From: Crocinitomicaceae bacterium
GTDB taxonomy: Bacteria > Bacteroidota > Bacteroidia > Flavobacteriales_D > Crocinitomicaceae
NCBI GenBank assembly: GCA_002696025.1
Contig: NZQU01000017.1
Location: 1 to 32,152 of the forward strand
Length of the DNA: 32,152 nt
Direction of reading: 5' to 3'
Below, piece by piece: positions 16,536 to 25,291 of the stretch. Numbering within the stretch: position 1 is the stretch's first letter; every line of letters begins with the position of its first letter. The notes beneath the pieces were generated by a model. That model was not told where the DNA came from. It saw nothing but the letters and a program-made list of their open reading frames with translations, and did no database searches. Position numbers and translations under genes: made by a program.

Positions 16536-17345
16536 CTATAATTTTTTTATCATTTGAAAATGTGAATCAGGCAATTGAGAAGAATAGCTTGGTTTGATTT
16601 TAAAAAGACCAAAAATAGAAGAACCACTTCCACTCATTGATGCATAAAAAGCGCCTTCATTATAAAGATTTTCTTTAATTTTTTTTAATTCTGGATACTC
16701 TTTAAATAATGGGATTTCAAAAGAGTTTATTAGATTGCTTTTCCAATCTGAGGGCACCATTTTATTCAAATTGAAATAAGTTTGCAACGAAGCATATTTT
16801 TTTATTAATGAATATGCTTTTTGAGTGCTAATGTGAAGTGATGGGTATATGAGCTTTATATAAAAATCTGATAAGTCAATATTAGACTTTTGCATGATTT
16901 CTCCTCTACCAGTACAGTACTGAGGAGTTGAATCAATAAAAAAAGGACAATCACTCCCCAATTCATTTGATAAAATTTTTAACTCCTTATTACTTATATT
17001 CAATTTAAATAAATCATTCAATGCTTTTAATGTATAAGCTGAATCTGATGATCCACCACCCAAACCAGCACCAATAGGAATGTTTTTATGCAAATGAATG
17101 TAAACAGGGTCTATATCATAATTTGTTTTTATGAGATTATATGCTTTCACACAAAGATTATCTTCATTATGATTGTTGAATTTTATTCCTGTTTGAAAAA
17201 ATTGGAATTTTTTTTGAACTTTTACCTCTAGAACATCATATAAAGGAATAGGAACCATAGAAGTTTCTATTTCATGAAACCCATCATGGCGTTTATTTAT
17301 AACATTTAAACCTAAATTAATTTTAGCAAATGGAAATAATATCAC
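16536..17345 (-). CDS. ispE: 4-diphosphocytidyl-2-C-methyl-D-erythritol kinase
   Basis: A 269-residue GHMP kinase of the non-mevalonate isoprenoid pathway, phosphorylating CDP-ME. Motifs: FAKINLGLNVINKRHDGFHE (6-25), the ATP loop PIGAGLGGGSSDSA (90-103), the ELGSDCPFF catalytic-acid segment (about 128-136) and the third motif ASMSGSGSSIFGLF near the C-terminus. The start is GTG at 17345, since the family N-terminus begins right there and a -7 element ends four bases upstream; no better ATG exists. It precedes the PaaI-like gene by 5 bases and is divergent from accA. Confidence 0.94.
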   Translation of the reverse strand: MILFPFAKINLGLNVINKRHDGFHEIETSMVPIPLYDVLEVKVQKKFQFFQTGIKFNNHNEDNLCVKAYNLIKTNYDIDPVYIHLHKNIPIGAGLGGGSSDSAYTLKALNDLFKLNISNKELKILSNELGSDCPFFIDSTPQYCTGRGEIMQKSNIDLSDFYIKLIYPSLHISTQKAYSLIKKYASLQTYFNLNKMVPSDWKSNLINSFEIPLFKEYPELKKIKENLYNEGAFYASMSGSGSSIFGLFKIKPSYSSQLPDSHFQMIKKL

Positions 17346-17349
17346 TTAA

Positions 17350-17357
17350 CAAATGTA
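17350..17357 (-). promoter_or_regulatory. Candidate -7 element for ispE
   Basis: Minus strand TACATTTG is a full TAnnTTTG match, followed by TTAA and then the GTG start of ispE. The expected -33 position at 17378-17381 reads ATTA, so only the -7 box supports it. If used, the ispE mRNA would be almost leaderless. Confidence 0.4.
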
Positions 17358-17403
17358 ATACAACACCACAGAATTACTAATTTTACACTGTAAAATAAAT
17401 TGT

Positions 17404-18357
17404 ATGGCTACTTACTTAGAATTTGAAGAACCAATAAAATTGCTTGAAGAACAAATTACACAAGCTAAAGAGATTAGTTCAAATACAGGAGTTGATATGA
17501 GTGACAATATTAAACAACTTCAAAAAAACTTAACAGATAAAACAAAAGAAATTATTTCTAACCTAACTCCTTGGCAAAGGGTTCAATTATCAAGACATCC
17601 AGATAGACCATACACAATGGCCTACATTAATGCATTAACAAATGGCGAATTTCAAGAACTTCATGGAGATCGAAATGTTAAAGATGACAAAGCAATGGTT
17701 GGAGGCTTTGGCTTAATGGATGACAGAAGCATTATGTTTATTGGTCAACAAAAAGGAATCAATACAAAAATGCGTCAATTCAGGAACTTTGGGATGCCTA
17801 ATCCGGAAGGTTATAGAAAAGCGCTTCGCCTAATGAAGTTGGCTGAAAAATTTAACAAACCTATTGTAACATTTATAGATACACCTGGTGCTTTTCCCGG
17901 TCTAGAAGCAGAAGAAAGAGGTCAAGGAGAAGCTATAGCTAGAAATATATATGAAATGATGCGCCTTAAAGTACCTGTCATATGTATTATTATTGGAGAA
18001 GGTGCATCAGGAGGGGCTCTTGGAATTGGTGTAGGTGATCGAGTCATGATGCTCGAAAATACATGGTACTCTGTTATTTCTCCAGAGTCTTGCTCATCAA
18101 TTTTATGGCGTTCATGGGATTTCAAAGAAACCGCTGCAGATGCATTAAAACTAACCTCTGCACACATGAAAAAGTTATCAATAGTTGATGAAGTCATTAA
18201 AGAACCTATACAAGGAGCTCATCGAAATAAGGAAGAGATGTTTAGAAGAGTGCGCAAGATTATAAATACAGCACTTTCAGAACTTGATGCTATGAAACCA
18301 GAGGATCGAATTAAAAGTAGAATTGATCATTTCTCTAAAATGGGCGTTTGGAAATAG
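17404..18357 (+). CDS. accA: Acetyl-CoA carboxylase carboxyltransferase subunit alpha
   Basis: A 317-residue subunit that, with AccD, transfers carboxyl from biotin to acetyl-CoA for fatty-acid synthesis. Characteristic segments are LTPWQRVQLSRHPDRPYT (54-71), ELHGDR, GMPNPEGYRKALRLMKLAEK, DTPGAFPGLEAEERGQGEAIA and the oxyanion-type GEGASGGALGIGVGD. Length is normal. It is the first gene of the plus-strand block; a near-match -7 element TAATTTTA at 17378-17385 is its only visible promoter candidate. Confidence 0.97.
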   Translation: MATYLEFEEPIKLLEEQITQAKEISSNTGVDMSDNIKQLQKNLTDKTKEIISNLTPWQRVQLSRHPDRPYTMAYINALTNGEFQELHGDRNVKDDKAMVGGFGLMDDRSIMFIGQQKGINTKMRQFRNFGMPNPEGYRKALRLMKLAEKFNKPIVTFIDTPGAFPGLEAEERGQGEAIARNIYEMMRLKVPVICIIIGEGASGGALGIGVGDRVMMLENTWYSVISPESCSSILWRSWDFKETAADALKLTSAHMKKLSIVDEVIKEPIQGAHRNKEEMFRRVRKIINTALSELDAMKPEDRIKSRIDHFSKMGVWK

Positions 18358-18453
18358 CCAAGATTGAAAAAAATCTAATTTTAAATTAATATATAGAGCA
18401 TATTTATTGTGCTTATTTGTAAAAATTTGTTAATATTGAGTAAATAAATTTTT

Positions 18454-20766
18454 ATGCGTATAGTTTTAATTTTCACTCTTTTTATATCTTCTATCGGTTA
18501 TTCACAAATTACAGGAATCGTAATTGATGGCAGTTCAAATGAACCTATTATTGGAGCTAAGGTCATATGTTCAGATGGCAATAGAGCCATTACAGGCTTT
18601 GATGGTGATTTTACTTTGAACTCAAAAACATACCCAGTAAAAATTATTACATCCATGCTACAGTATGTAAATGACACTACAATTGTAGAGCAATCGGGGA
18701 AATTAACCATTACATTAAAAGAGCCCTTAACCAATCTTGAAACTGTTGTTATATCAGCAGGAAGGAGAGAACAAGCTGTTGAAGAGGTGCCAGTCTCCAT
18801 GGAAATTATACGCCCTGAACTAATTGATAACAAAGGTATATCACAGTTAGATGATGCTGTTGATCAAAGTCCTGGTGTTTTTACAATGGATGGACAAGTT
18901 AGTATACGTGGTGGTTCTGGATTTGCATATGGTGCTGGAAGTAGAGTTCTATTGCTTTGGAATGGAATGCCTTTATTATCTGGATATGCTGGAGACACAC
19001 AATGGAATGCCATTCCAATGGAACAAGCATCACAAGTAGAGATAATGAAAGGAGCTTCATCAGTTTTATACGGAAGCGGTGCGTTAAATGGAGTTATTGC
19101 ACTTACTGAAAGAGAACCAACTTCTAAACCCTTAACAAAACTTAAAGTACAAAGTGGATTCTATGACAATCCTTCAAGAGCATCTTTAAAATGGTGGGAA
19201 GATGGAAAAAATCCAAATTTTCATCAATTTGAATTGTATAGAGGACAAATGTTTAAAAGATTTGGATATACTATTTCAACTACTTTATTTCATAATGATG
19301 GATATAGAGATGGTGAATTAACTGACAGAGGAAGGGTAAGTGGAACATTTTATTTTAGACCCAAAAAATTTGACCGTGTTAAAGCCGGAATTGGATACAA
19401 TTATCAATATCAAAAAACAGGTAGTTTTTTATTATGGCAAAGCGATAGTCTTGCATATACACCTCAAAGCACAGATACATCCACTACTTTATCCACTAAT
19501 TTAGGTCATCGATTGTTTATTGATCCTTATTTAAAATTCAGAGACAAGAATAACAACAAGCACTCTCTTAAAACTAGATTGTATTATGTTAAAAATGCCA
19601 TACAAGAAGATCCAGACCAAAGTAGTCAAGCATCTGTTTACTTTTTTGATTATCAATTTCAAAAAGAATTTAATAATGGAATTACTTTAACCTCAGGAAT
19701 TACAGATATTTATAACAATGTTAAGTCTGAACTTTTTGGCGATCACAATTCAAATAACATTGCTGCTTACGGTCAATATGAACATCACATAGGTAAATTT
19801 GACATTATTGGTGGTGTCCGATTGGAATATTTTGAAATGGACAACAAAAGAGGAGATTCAGACTTCCTGATTAAAATGAAAAATGATTCTGTCACCCTAC
19901 CTTTTTACCCTGTTTTTAGATCTGCTCTTCATTATGAAATTGCACCATTCACACATTTAAGAGCATCTTTAGGTCAAGGAGTTCGATACCCATCTGTTGC
20001 TGAAAGGTTTACCCAAACAAGTGTTGGTGGTTTAAATATATTTCCAAATGCAAATCTAAATCCAGAAACTGGTTGGGCTGCTGAAATTGGATTTAAACAA
20101 GGGGTTAAAATTGGTGACTGGAAGGGAATGTTAGACATCTCTGGTTTTGTTAATGAGTATGACAACATGATGGAATTTACTTTTGGAATTTACAACCCTG
20201 ATTCAGTTACATTAACTCAAGACAACATATATGATTGGATTGGTTTTCAAGCTAAAAATGCTGAAAAAGCACGCATTTCCGGTGTGGAATTTTCTTTCAA
20301 TAGCCTCGGAAGTATAGGGCCAATAGAAATTATTTCATTAATTGGCTATACATACATGAACCCTATTTCACTAAATAGTGATTCTACCTACTTAAGTCAA
20401 TTTTCAGACACCACAACCAATATGCTAAAGTATCGATTTAGACATCTAGCAAAAGCTGATATTGAATTTAATTACAAAAAATTTAGTTTAGGTTTTTCAA
20501 GTAGATACAACAGCTTTATGGCGAATATTGACAAAATGTTTGAGGTGGATGCTTTTGGAACAGAAATTTTGCCGGGATTAAAAGAATACAGGGAAGAGTA
20601 CAATAAAGGCAATTTGGTGGTTGATTCAAGAGTTGCTTACAAGGTAAATGAAAAAATAAGAGTTTCATTTATAGCAAATAATGTATTAAATGCTGAATAC
20701 TCTAGTAGACCAGGTGATATTCAAGCACCAAGAAATTTCATTTTGCAACTTCAAATGAAGTTTTAA
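18454..20766 (+). CDS. TonB-dependent outer-membrane receptor with N-terminal carboxypeptidase-regulatory domain
   Basis: A 770-residue receptor. Signal peptide about 1-17 (MRIVLIFTLFISSIGYS), a carboxypeptidase-D regulatory-like beta domain (about 19-90: GIVIDGSSNEPIIGAKV), a plug (about 100-215: PVSMEIIRPELI, QSPGVFTMDGQVSIRGGSG, EIMKGASSVLYGSGALNG) and a 22-strand-type barrel ending in the aromatic-terminal strand FILQLQMKF. It takes up a ligand across the outer membrane using TonB energy. The lack of a SusD partner argues against SusC-type glycan uptake; siderophore, cobalamin or another small ligand is possible. Its stop overlaps the kdsB start by one base (TAATG). Confidence 0.92.
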   Translation: MRIVLIFTLFISSIGYSQITGIVIDGSSNEPIIGAKVICSDGNRAITGFDGDFTLNSKTYPVKIITSMLQYVNDTTIVEQSGKLTITLKEPLTNLETVVISAGRREQAVEEVPVSMEIIRPELIDNKGISQLDDAVDQSPGVFTMDGQVSIRGGSGFAYGAGSRVLLLWNGMPLLSGYAGDTQWNAIPMEQASQVEIMKGASSVLYGSGALNGVIALTEREPTSKPLTKLKVQSGFYDNPSRASLKWWEDGKNPNFHQFELYRGQMFKRFGYTISTTLFHNDGYRDGELTDRGRVSGTFYFRPKKFDRVKAGIGYNYQYQKTGSFLLWQSDSLAYTPQSTDTSTTLSTNLGHRLFIDPYLKFRDKNNNKHSLKTRLYYVKNAIQEDPDQSSQASVYFFDYQFQKEFNNGITLTSGITDIYNNVKSELFGDHNSNNIAAYGQYEHHIGKFDIIGGVRLEYFEMDNKRGDSDFLIKMKNDSVTLPFYPVFRSALHYEIAPFTHLRASLGQGVRYPSVAERFTQTSVGGLNIFPNANLNPETGWAAEIGFKQGVKIGDWKGMLDISGFVNEYDNMMEFTFGIYNPDSVTLTQDNIYDWIGFQAKNAEKARISGVEFSFNSLGSIGPIEIISLIGYTYMNPISLNSDSTYLSQFSDTTTNMLKYRFRHLAKADIEFNYKKFSLGFSSRYNSFMANIDKMFEVDAFGTEILPGLKEYREEYNKGNLVVDSRVAYKVNEKIRVSFIANNVLNAEYSSRPGDIQAPRNFILQLQMKF

Positions 20767-21485
20767 TGAAAGTTTTAGGTGTCATTCCTGCAAGATACAA
20801 CTCTTCAAGATTTCCAGGGAAACCATTGGTTGACTTAAAAGGAAAATCAATGATTCAAAGAGTTTATGAAGGTGCTAATAAATCTAAATCACTTGACCAT
20901 TTAATTGTTGCAACTGATGACAACAGAATTGTTAATGAAGTAAATAAATTTGGTGGTGAGGTTATGATGACTAAATCCACACATACTTCAGGAACAGAAC
21001 GATGTGCAGAAGTGGCAAAAAGCCTTGACAATTATGACATTGTAATTAATATTCAAGGCGATGAACCACTCGTTAACTCAAATCAATTAGATCAATTAAT
21101 TGATGTTTTTAAAGACGAAAAAATTCAAATTGCCACTTTAGGAATTGAAACATCAGACTTAAAAGAAATTGAAAATAGCAACAGAATTAAAATCGTTTGT
21201 GATGTAAATAACAATGCAATGTATTTTAGTCGTAGTATGATACCCTTCAATCAAGACAAACATACAAATCAAAATTATTTAAGACATATTGGCCTATATG
21301 CCTACAGATCAAATACGCTTCAAGAAATATGTAAGGTCGAACCATCTCAAATTGAAAAAATAGAATCTTTAGAGCAATTAAGGTGGCTATATCACGGTTA
21401 TTGCATTTACGTTTTAAAAACAGATATAGAAACACCTAATATAGATACTCCAAATGATTTAAATGCTGTAATCGAGCAACTCTAA
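20766..21485 (+). CDS. kdsB: 3-deoxy-manno-octulosonate cytidylyltransferase
   Basis: A 239-residue enzyme that makes CMP-Kdo from CTP and Kdo for the LPS inner core. Motifs: VIPARYNSSRFPGKPLVDL (5-23), ATDDNRI, THTSGTERCAEVA, NIQGDEPLV, YFSRSMIPF and RHIGLYAYR. All are in the family order and the length is usual. It shows the host makes Kdo-containing LPS. It is translationally coupled to the TonB receptor by a one-base overlap, which is probably housekeeping packing rather than a functional link. Confidence 0.97.
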   Translation: MKVLGVIPARYNSSRFPGKPLVDLKGKSMIQRVYEGANKSKSLDHLIVATDDNRIVNEVNKFGGEVMMTKSTHTSGTERCAEVAKSLDNYDIVINIQGDEPLVNSNQLDQLIDVFKDEKIQIATLGIETSDLKEIENSNRIKIVCDVNNNAMYFSRSMIPFNQDKHTNQNYLRHIGLYAYRSNTLQEICKVEPSQIEKIESLEQLRWLYHGYCIYVLKTDIETPNIDTPNDLNAVIEQL

Positions 21486-21491
21486 TCAGAT

Positions 21492-21523
21492 ATTGTTTTT
21501 ACTTTGTGAAATGTGTATCTTTG
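21492..21523 (+). promoter_or_regulatory. Bacteroidota-type promoter for the HU/SPOR gene
   Basis: ATTG (21492-21495), 20 bases, then TATCTTTG (21516-21523), a full -7 match with the same spacing as the rpmB promoter. Only four bases (CTAT) separate the element from the ATG at 21528, so the transcript would begin at or within a few bases of the start codon. Confidence 0.65.
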
Positions 21524-21527
21524 CTAT

Positions 21528-22676
21528 ATGATTTCTTTAGATAAAATTATATTTAATCTTTTACTGCATCATGATTGTGTAATCATCCCTTCTTTTGGTG
21601 GATTTGTTTCTCAAAATGAAAAAGCAAAAATTGATTATGATAAAGGAGAAATCACTCCTCCTAGAAAAGTAATTATATTTAATAATAAATTATTGAAAAG
21701 CGATGGTTTATTAATAAATCATTTCGCTGAACAAAACAAGTTATCATATCAAGAATCTTTTGATCAAATTAGAAATCAAATTAACTCTTGGAAAAGCCAA
21801 CTAGACTCTGGGAATCGTATTGAATTAAATAAAATTGGAACACTTCATATTGACAAGTCAAATAAAATTCGTTTTATTCAAGATGACTTTTCAAATTTAT
21901 TGGCTTCTTCATATGGGCTTTCTACTTTTATTTTCAACACTCCGAAAATTGAAACAGAAACAGAAACAAAACCCAAAGAAAAAAACCTAAAGCCTAAAGA
22001 AAACTCAAAAAACAAAAAGCAATCGATTAATACTACAGAAAAGAAAACTGTTGCGCTATGGAAATATGCAGCAGCAGCATGTTTATTGCCATTAATGTTT
22101 TATTCGTTTTGGCTGCCTACTCAAACAAATTTTCTTGAATCAGGTATTATATCTATTCAAGATTTAAATCCATTCCACAAAATAGAAGAAACCAAATACC
22201 AAAAAATAAAGAACAGTAAAGTATTTGATTTATCAACAAAAGAACAATCTCTAGAAAATCAAATCAAATCATTAAATGCAGATTTGAATTATTTTTCATA
22301 CAAGTATGATGATGAAAAATACATAATCGTTAAAATAAAAGAAGATTCTCCTGTGAATAAAATCAGTAATGATAAAACATCTCAGGACAAAAAGATTGAA
22401 GAAAAAAAGAAAAGAAGGAGAGAAAGGTATCAAGCGAAATATCCCAAAATACCACGTGGCACCAAAAGTACTATTGTTGGATGTTTTGGGAAATACAAAA
22501 ATGCCACAAGACTTGTTAAAAAACTAAAAAGCAAAGGGTTCAATGCATCTATAGTTGATATAAAAAGAAAATTATACCGAGTTAGCATTGGCGAAACAAC
22601 CAATAACAAAGATTTACAAGATTTAATCCAAAAAACAACAAATCTGGGCTATGACTCCTGGGTTCTTAAACATTAA
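21528..22676 (+). CDS. HU-CCDC81-like and SPOR domain membrane protein
   Basis: A 382-residue protein. The N-terminal part (about 1-130: HHDCVIIPSFGGFVSQNE, then FAEQNKLSYQESFDQI and LNKIGTLHIDK) matches the paired HU-like CCDC81 domains of Bacteroidota. A charged linker follows, then one membrane helix (about 177-197, WKYAAAACLLPLMFYSFWL), a lysine-rich periplasmic linker and a C-terminal SPOR domain (about 312-382, STIVGCFGKYKNATRLVKKL) expected to bind denuded peptidoglycan. This would link a cytoplasmic HU-like module to the cell wall. The ATG at 21528 is chosen over an in-frame GTG at 21513 because the promoter -7 element covers that GTG region. Confidence 0.88.
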   Translation: MISLDKIIFNLLLHHDCVIIPSFGGFVSQNEKAKIDYDKGEITPPRKVIIFNNKLLKSDGLLINHFAEQNKLSYQESFDQIRNQINSWKSQLDSGNRIELNKIGTLHIDKSNKIRFIQDDFSNLLASSYGLSTFIFNTPKIETETETKPKEKNLKPKENSKNKKQSINTTEKKTVALWKYAAAACLLPLMFYSFWLPTQTNFLESGIISIQDLNPFHKIEETKYQKIKNSKVFDLSTKEQSLENQIKSLNADLNYFSYKYDDEKYIIVKIKEDSPVNKISNDKTSQDKKIEEKKKRRRERYQAKYPKIPRGTKSTIVGCFGKYKNATRLVKKLKSKGFNASIVDIKRKLYRVSIGETTNNKDLQDLIQKTTNLGYDSWVLKH

Positions 22677-22691
22677 CAAACAATATATATT

Positions 22692-23891
22692 ATGAAAAAG
22701 CACATGGTTTTATGCGTTGCTGCGCTTAGTTTTTCTTTAAACGCTCAAGAAATCACAAACAAAGAAGGAAGCAATTATAAATTTGAAAAAATAGCTCATT
22801 TGGATGCAACACCAGTTGAAAGTCAAGGAAGAGCAGGAACATGTTGGAGTTTTTCAGCACTTTCTTTTTTTGAATCTGAATTGATTAGAAAGGGAAACAA
22901 GAATCCTCAATTATTATCTGAAATGTATATAGTAAGAAAGGCTTATGAGGCAAAAGCTGATAAATACATAAGAATGGATGGTAAAATTAATTTTTCTCAA
23001 GGTGGCGCCTTTCATGACATCCCTTATGTTATTAATAATTATGGTATTCTACCAGCCGACGTTTATAAAGGGATTCCAGAAGGAATGAAATCATACAATC
23101 ACAGTGAAATGTTTGCAGTTTTAAATGGAGCTGTCCAAGGGGTAAAAAAACAAGCAGGTAGTACCAAATCAGGTATTTCAACAAAACTTTGGAAACAAGC
23201 TATTAATGGAATATTAGACACCTATATTGGTGAAGATATTCAAGAATTTGAAATGGATGGCAAAAAATATACTCCTAAAACTTATGCTGAAAAAATCGGT
23301 TTAAACATGGATGACTATATATCATTAACTTCATTTACTAATCACCCAATGAATTCCAAATGTATGCTTGCCATTCAAGACAACTGGAGTTGGGGAACTA
23401 GCTATAATGTCAGTTTAGATGATCTTTATAATGCAAGTGTCGAAGCATTAAAAAATGGATATACTTTAGCTTGGGGAGCTGATGTTTCTGAAAAAGGATT
23501 TAGCTTCAGTAATGGATTAGGAATTAATCCTGAAGATCAATCAACTATAAAAATTAAAGGAAGAGACAATCGAAATTTCTCTGATGGAGGTGCTGAAAGG
23601 TCTTCAAATGCATTTTTAACACCTGTAAAAGAGAAAGTGATTACTGCTGAATACAGACAAAAAGGTTACGACAATAAAACAACAACTGATGATCATGGGA
23701 TGCACATAGTTGGTTTATACAAAGATCAAGATGGAACCAACTATTTCTTGGTAAAAAACTCATGGGGAACAGGCAATTACCCTGAAGGGTATCTTTATGT
23801 TTCTGAAAGTTATTTTAAGTGGAAAACAATAAACATCTATCTTCATAAAGATGCTGTTTCAAAAGGATTATCAAAAAAACTTGGTTTATAA
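22692..23891 (+). CDS. Secreted C1-family cysteine peptidase (bleomycin hydrolase/PepC-like)
   Basis: A 399-residue papain-fold peptidase of the C1B type. A signal peptide (about 1-19, MKKHMVLCVAALSFSLNAQ) indicates export, unlike cytoplasmic PepC of Firmicutes. Catalytic residues are Cys51 in QGRAGTCWSFS, His338 in DDHGMHIVG and Asn356 in VKNSWG, with Gln45 for the oxyanion hole. It is expected to trim peptides in the periplasm. It begins 15 bases after the HU/SPOR gene and ends directly against the MBL-rhodanese ATG, so all three are likely cotranscribed. Confidence 0.9.
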   Translation: MKKHMVLCVAALSFSLNAQEITNKEGSNYKFEKIAHLDATPVESQGRAGTCWSFSALSFFESELIRKGNKNPQLLSEMYIVRKAYEAKADKYIRMDGKINFSQGGAFHDIPYVINNYGILPADVYKGIPEGMKSYNHSEMFAVLNGAVQGVKKQAGSTKSGISTKLWKQAINGILDTYIGEDIQEFEMDGKKYTPKTYAEKIGLNMDDYISLTSFTNHPMNSKCMLAIQDNWSWGTSYNVSLDDLYNASVEALKNGYTLAWGADVSEKGFSFSNGLGINPEDQSTIKIKGRDNRNFSDGGAERSSNAFLTPVKEKVITAEYRQKGYDNKTTTDDHGMHIVGLYKDQDGTNYFLVKNSWGTGNYPEGYLYVSESYFKWKTINIYLHKDAVSKGLSKKLGL

Positions 23892-25289
23892 ATGAATATA
23901 GAGCAACTGTATACTAAGTGCTTAGCGCAAGGTGCATATTATATTAAATCAAAAAATGAAGCAGTAATAATTGATCCACTCAGAGAAGTAGATCAATATA
24001 TTGAAAAAGCAAATAAGGATGGTGTCAAAATCAAATACATCATTGAAACTCATTTTCATGCTGATTTTGTAAGTGGTCATGTTGATTTAGCAAAAAAAAC
24101 AGGAGCAACTATTGTTTTTGGTCCAAATGCCGAAACAAATATAGATGCTTATATAGCTAAAGATGAGGAAGAATTATTTTTTGGAGATGCATCATTAAAA
24201 GTACTTCATACACCAGGACACACACTTGAATCATCTTGTTTTTTATTAAAAGATTCAACAAAGAAAGACATTGCAATATTTACAGGTGATACTTTATTTA
24301 TAGGTGATGTTGGACGGCCAGATTTGGCTCAAAAATCAAATAACATTACAAAAAATGATCTTGCTGGAATGTTGTATGATTCACTTCAAAATAAAATACT
24401 TAAACTAAATAACGAAGTGATTGTTTATCCCGCACATGGTGCAGGAAGTGCTTGTGGCAAAAACATGTCAAAAGAAACCTATAGTACTATTGGAGAACAA
24501 AAAGAAAAAAATTATGCTTTAAGACAAGGAATAACAAGACAAGAATTTATTGATGAAGTGACAGATGGAATTCTTCCGCCTCCAGGTTATTTTGGAATCA
24601 ATGTATCCATGAATAAAAATGGATATGACTCTATGGATGAAATATTCAAAAGAAGCTTAAAACCTTTAAATATAGATGAATTCTGTAGTTATCTAGAAAA
24701 AGATATTGTTGTTCTTGATACAAGAAATGCCGCTGATTTTGCCAAAATACACATACCTAAAAGTATTAGTATTGGACTTGAAGGTCAGTTTGCACCTTGG
24801 GTTGGTTCTATTTTTCCAAATCTTGATAAAAAATTAGTTTTGATTTGTCCAATAGGAAAAGAAAAAGAAAGTGTACAAAGACTTTCACGAGTTGGATATG
24901 ATCAAGTAATTGGATATTTGAATGGTGGCATTGATACTTGGATCAACAATCATAAAAACACTGATTCAATTGAAAGAATTAATGCTGATCAATTATTAGA
25001 ATTATACAATGAAAACCAAAATATAATAGATGTTAGGAAGCCTGGGGAATTTAGTTCTGAACATATTGAAAACGCCTTTTCTCTCCCATTAGATTTCATT
25101 CATGACAATATTAACCATTATCCTTCTGGAAAATTATTTATTCATTGTGCTGGAGGATATAGAAGTATTATTGCCGCTTCTATTTTAAAATCAAAAGGAT
25201 ATCATGATCTGTGTGATGTAATTGGAGGGTATAATGCGATTTCAAAAACTTCAATACCTATAACTGATTTTGTTTGTCCTAATTCTTAA
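23892..25289 (+). CDS. Persulfide dioxygenase-sulfurtransferase, CstB-like (MBL fold plus two rhodanese domains)
   Basis: A 465-residue cytoplasmic protein. The metallo-beta-lactamase domain (about 1-235) carries THFHADFVSGH (His54, His56, Asp58), TPGHT (His110), FTGDTLF (Asp133) and PAHG (His182); the ETHE1-type mononuclear iron ligands would be His54, His110 and Asp133. Two rhodanese domains follow: about 262-352 with Cys319 in LICPIGKEK, and about 364-460 with Cys419 in HCAGGYRS. The second has the normal C-x4-R active loop; the first lacks the arginine and may be degenerate. The order MBL-Rhod-Rhod is that of CstB, which oxidises persulfides to thiosulfate. Its stop is two bases from the convergent wzc stop. 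Confidence 0.88.
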   Translation: MNIEQLYTKCLAQGAYYIKSKNEAVIIDPLREVDQYIEKANKDGVKIKYIIETHFHADFVSGHVDLAKKTGATIVFGPNAETNIDAYIAKDEEELFFGDASLKVLHTPGHTLESSCFLLKDSTKKDIAIFTGDTLFIGDVGRPDLAQKSNNITKNDLAGMLYDSLQNKILKLNNEVIVYPAHGAGSACGKNMSKETYSTIGEQKEKNYALRQGITRQEFIDEVTDGILPPPGYFGINVSMNKNGYDSMDEIFKRSLKPLNIDEFCSYLEKDIVVLDTRNAADFAKIHIPKSISIGLEGQFAPWVGSIFPNLDKKLVLICPIGKEKESVQRLSRVGYDQVIGYLNGGIDTWINNHKNTDSIERINADQLLELYNENQNIIDVRKPGEFSSEHIENAFSLPLDFIHDNINHYPSGKLFIHCAGGYRSIIAASILKSKGYHDLCDVIGGYNAISKTSIPITDFVCPNS

Positions 25290-25291
25290 AA

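Noticed and set aside
18361..18385. Hairpin AGATT/AATCT after accA as a terminator
   Set aside because: The stem is only 5 bp and AT-rich in an AT-rich region; not distinguishable from chance.
18454..20766. SusC-like glycan importer
   Set aside because: Too short for typical SusC (about 1000 residues) and no SusD gene adjacent.
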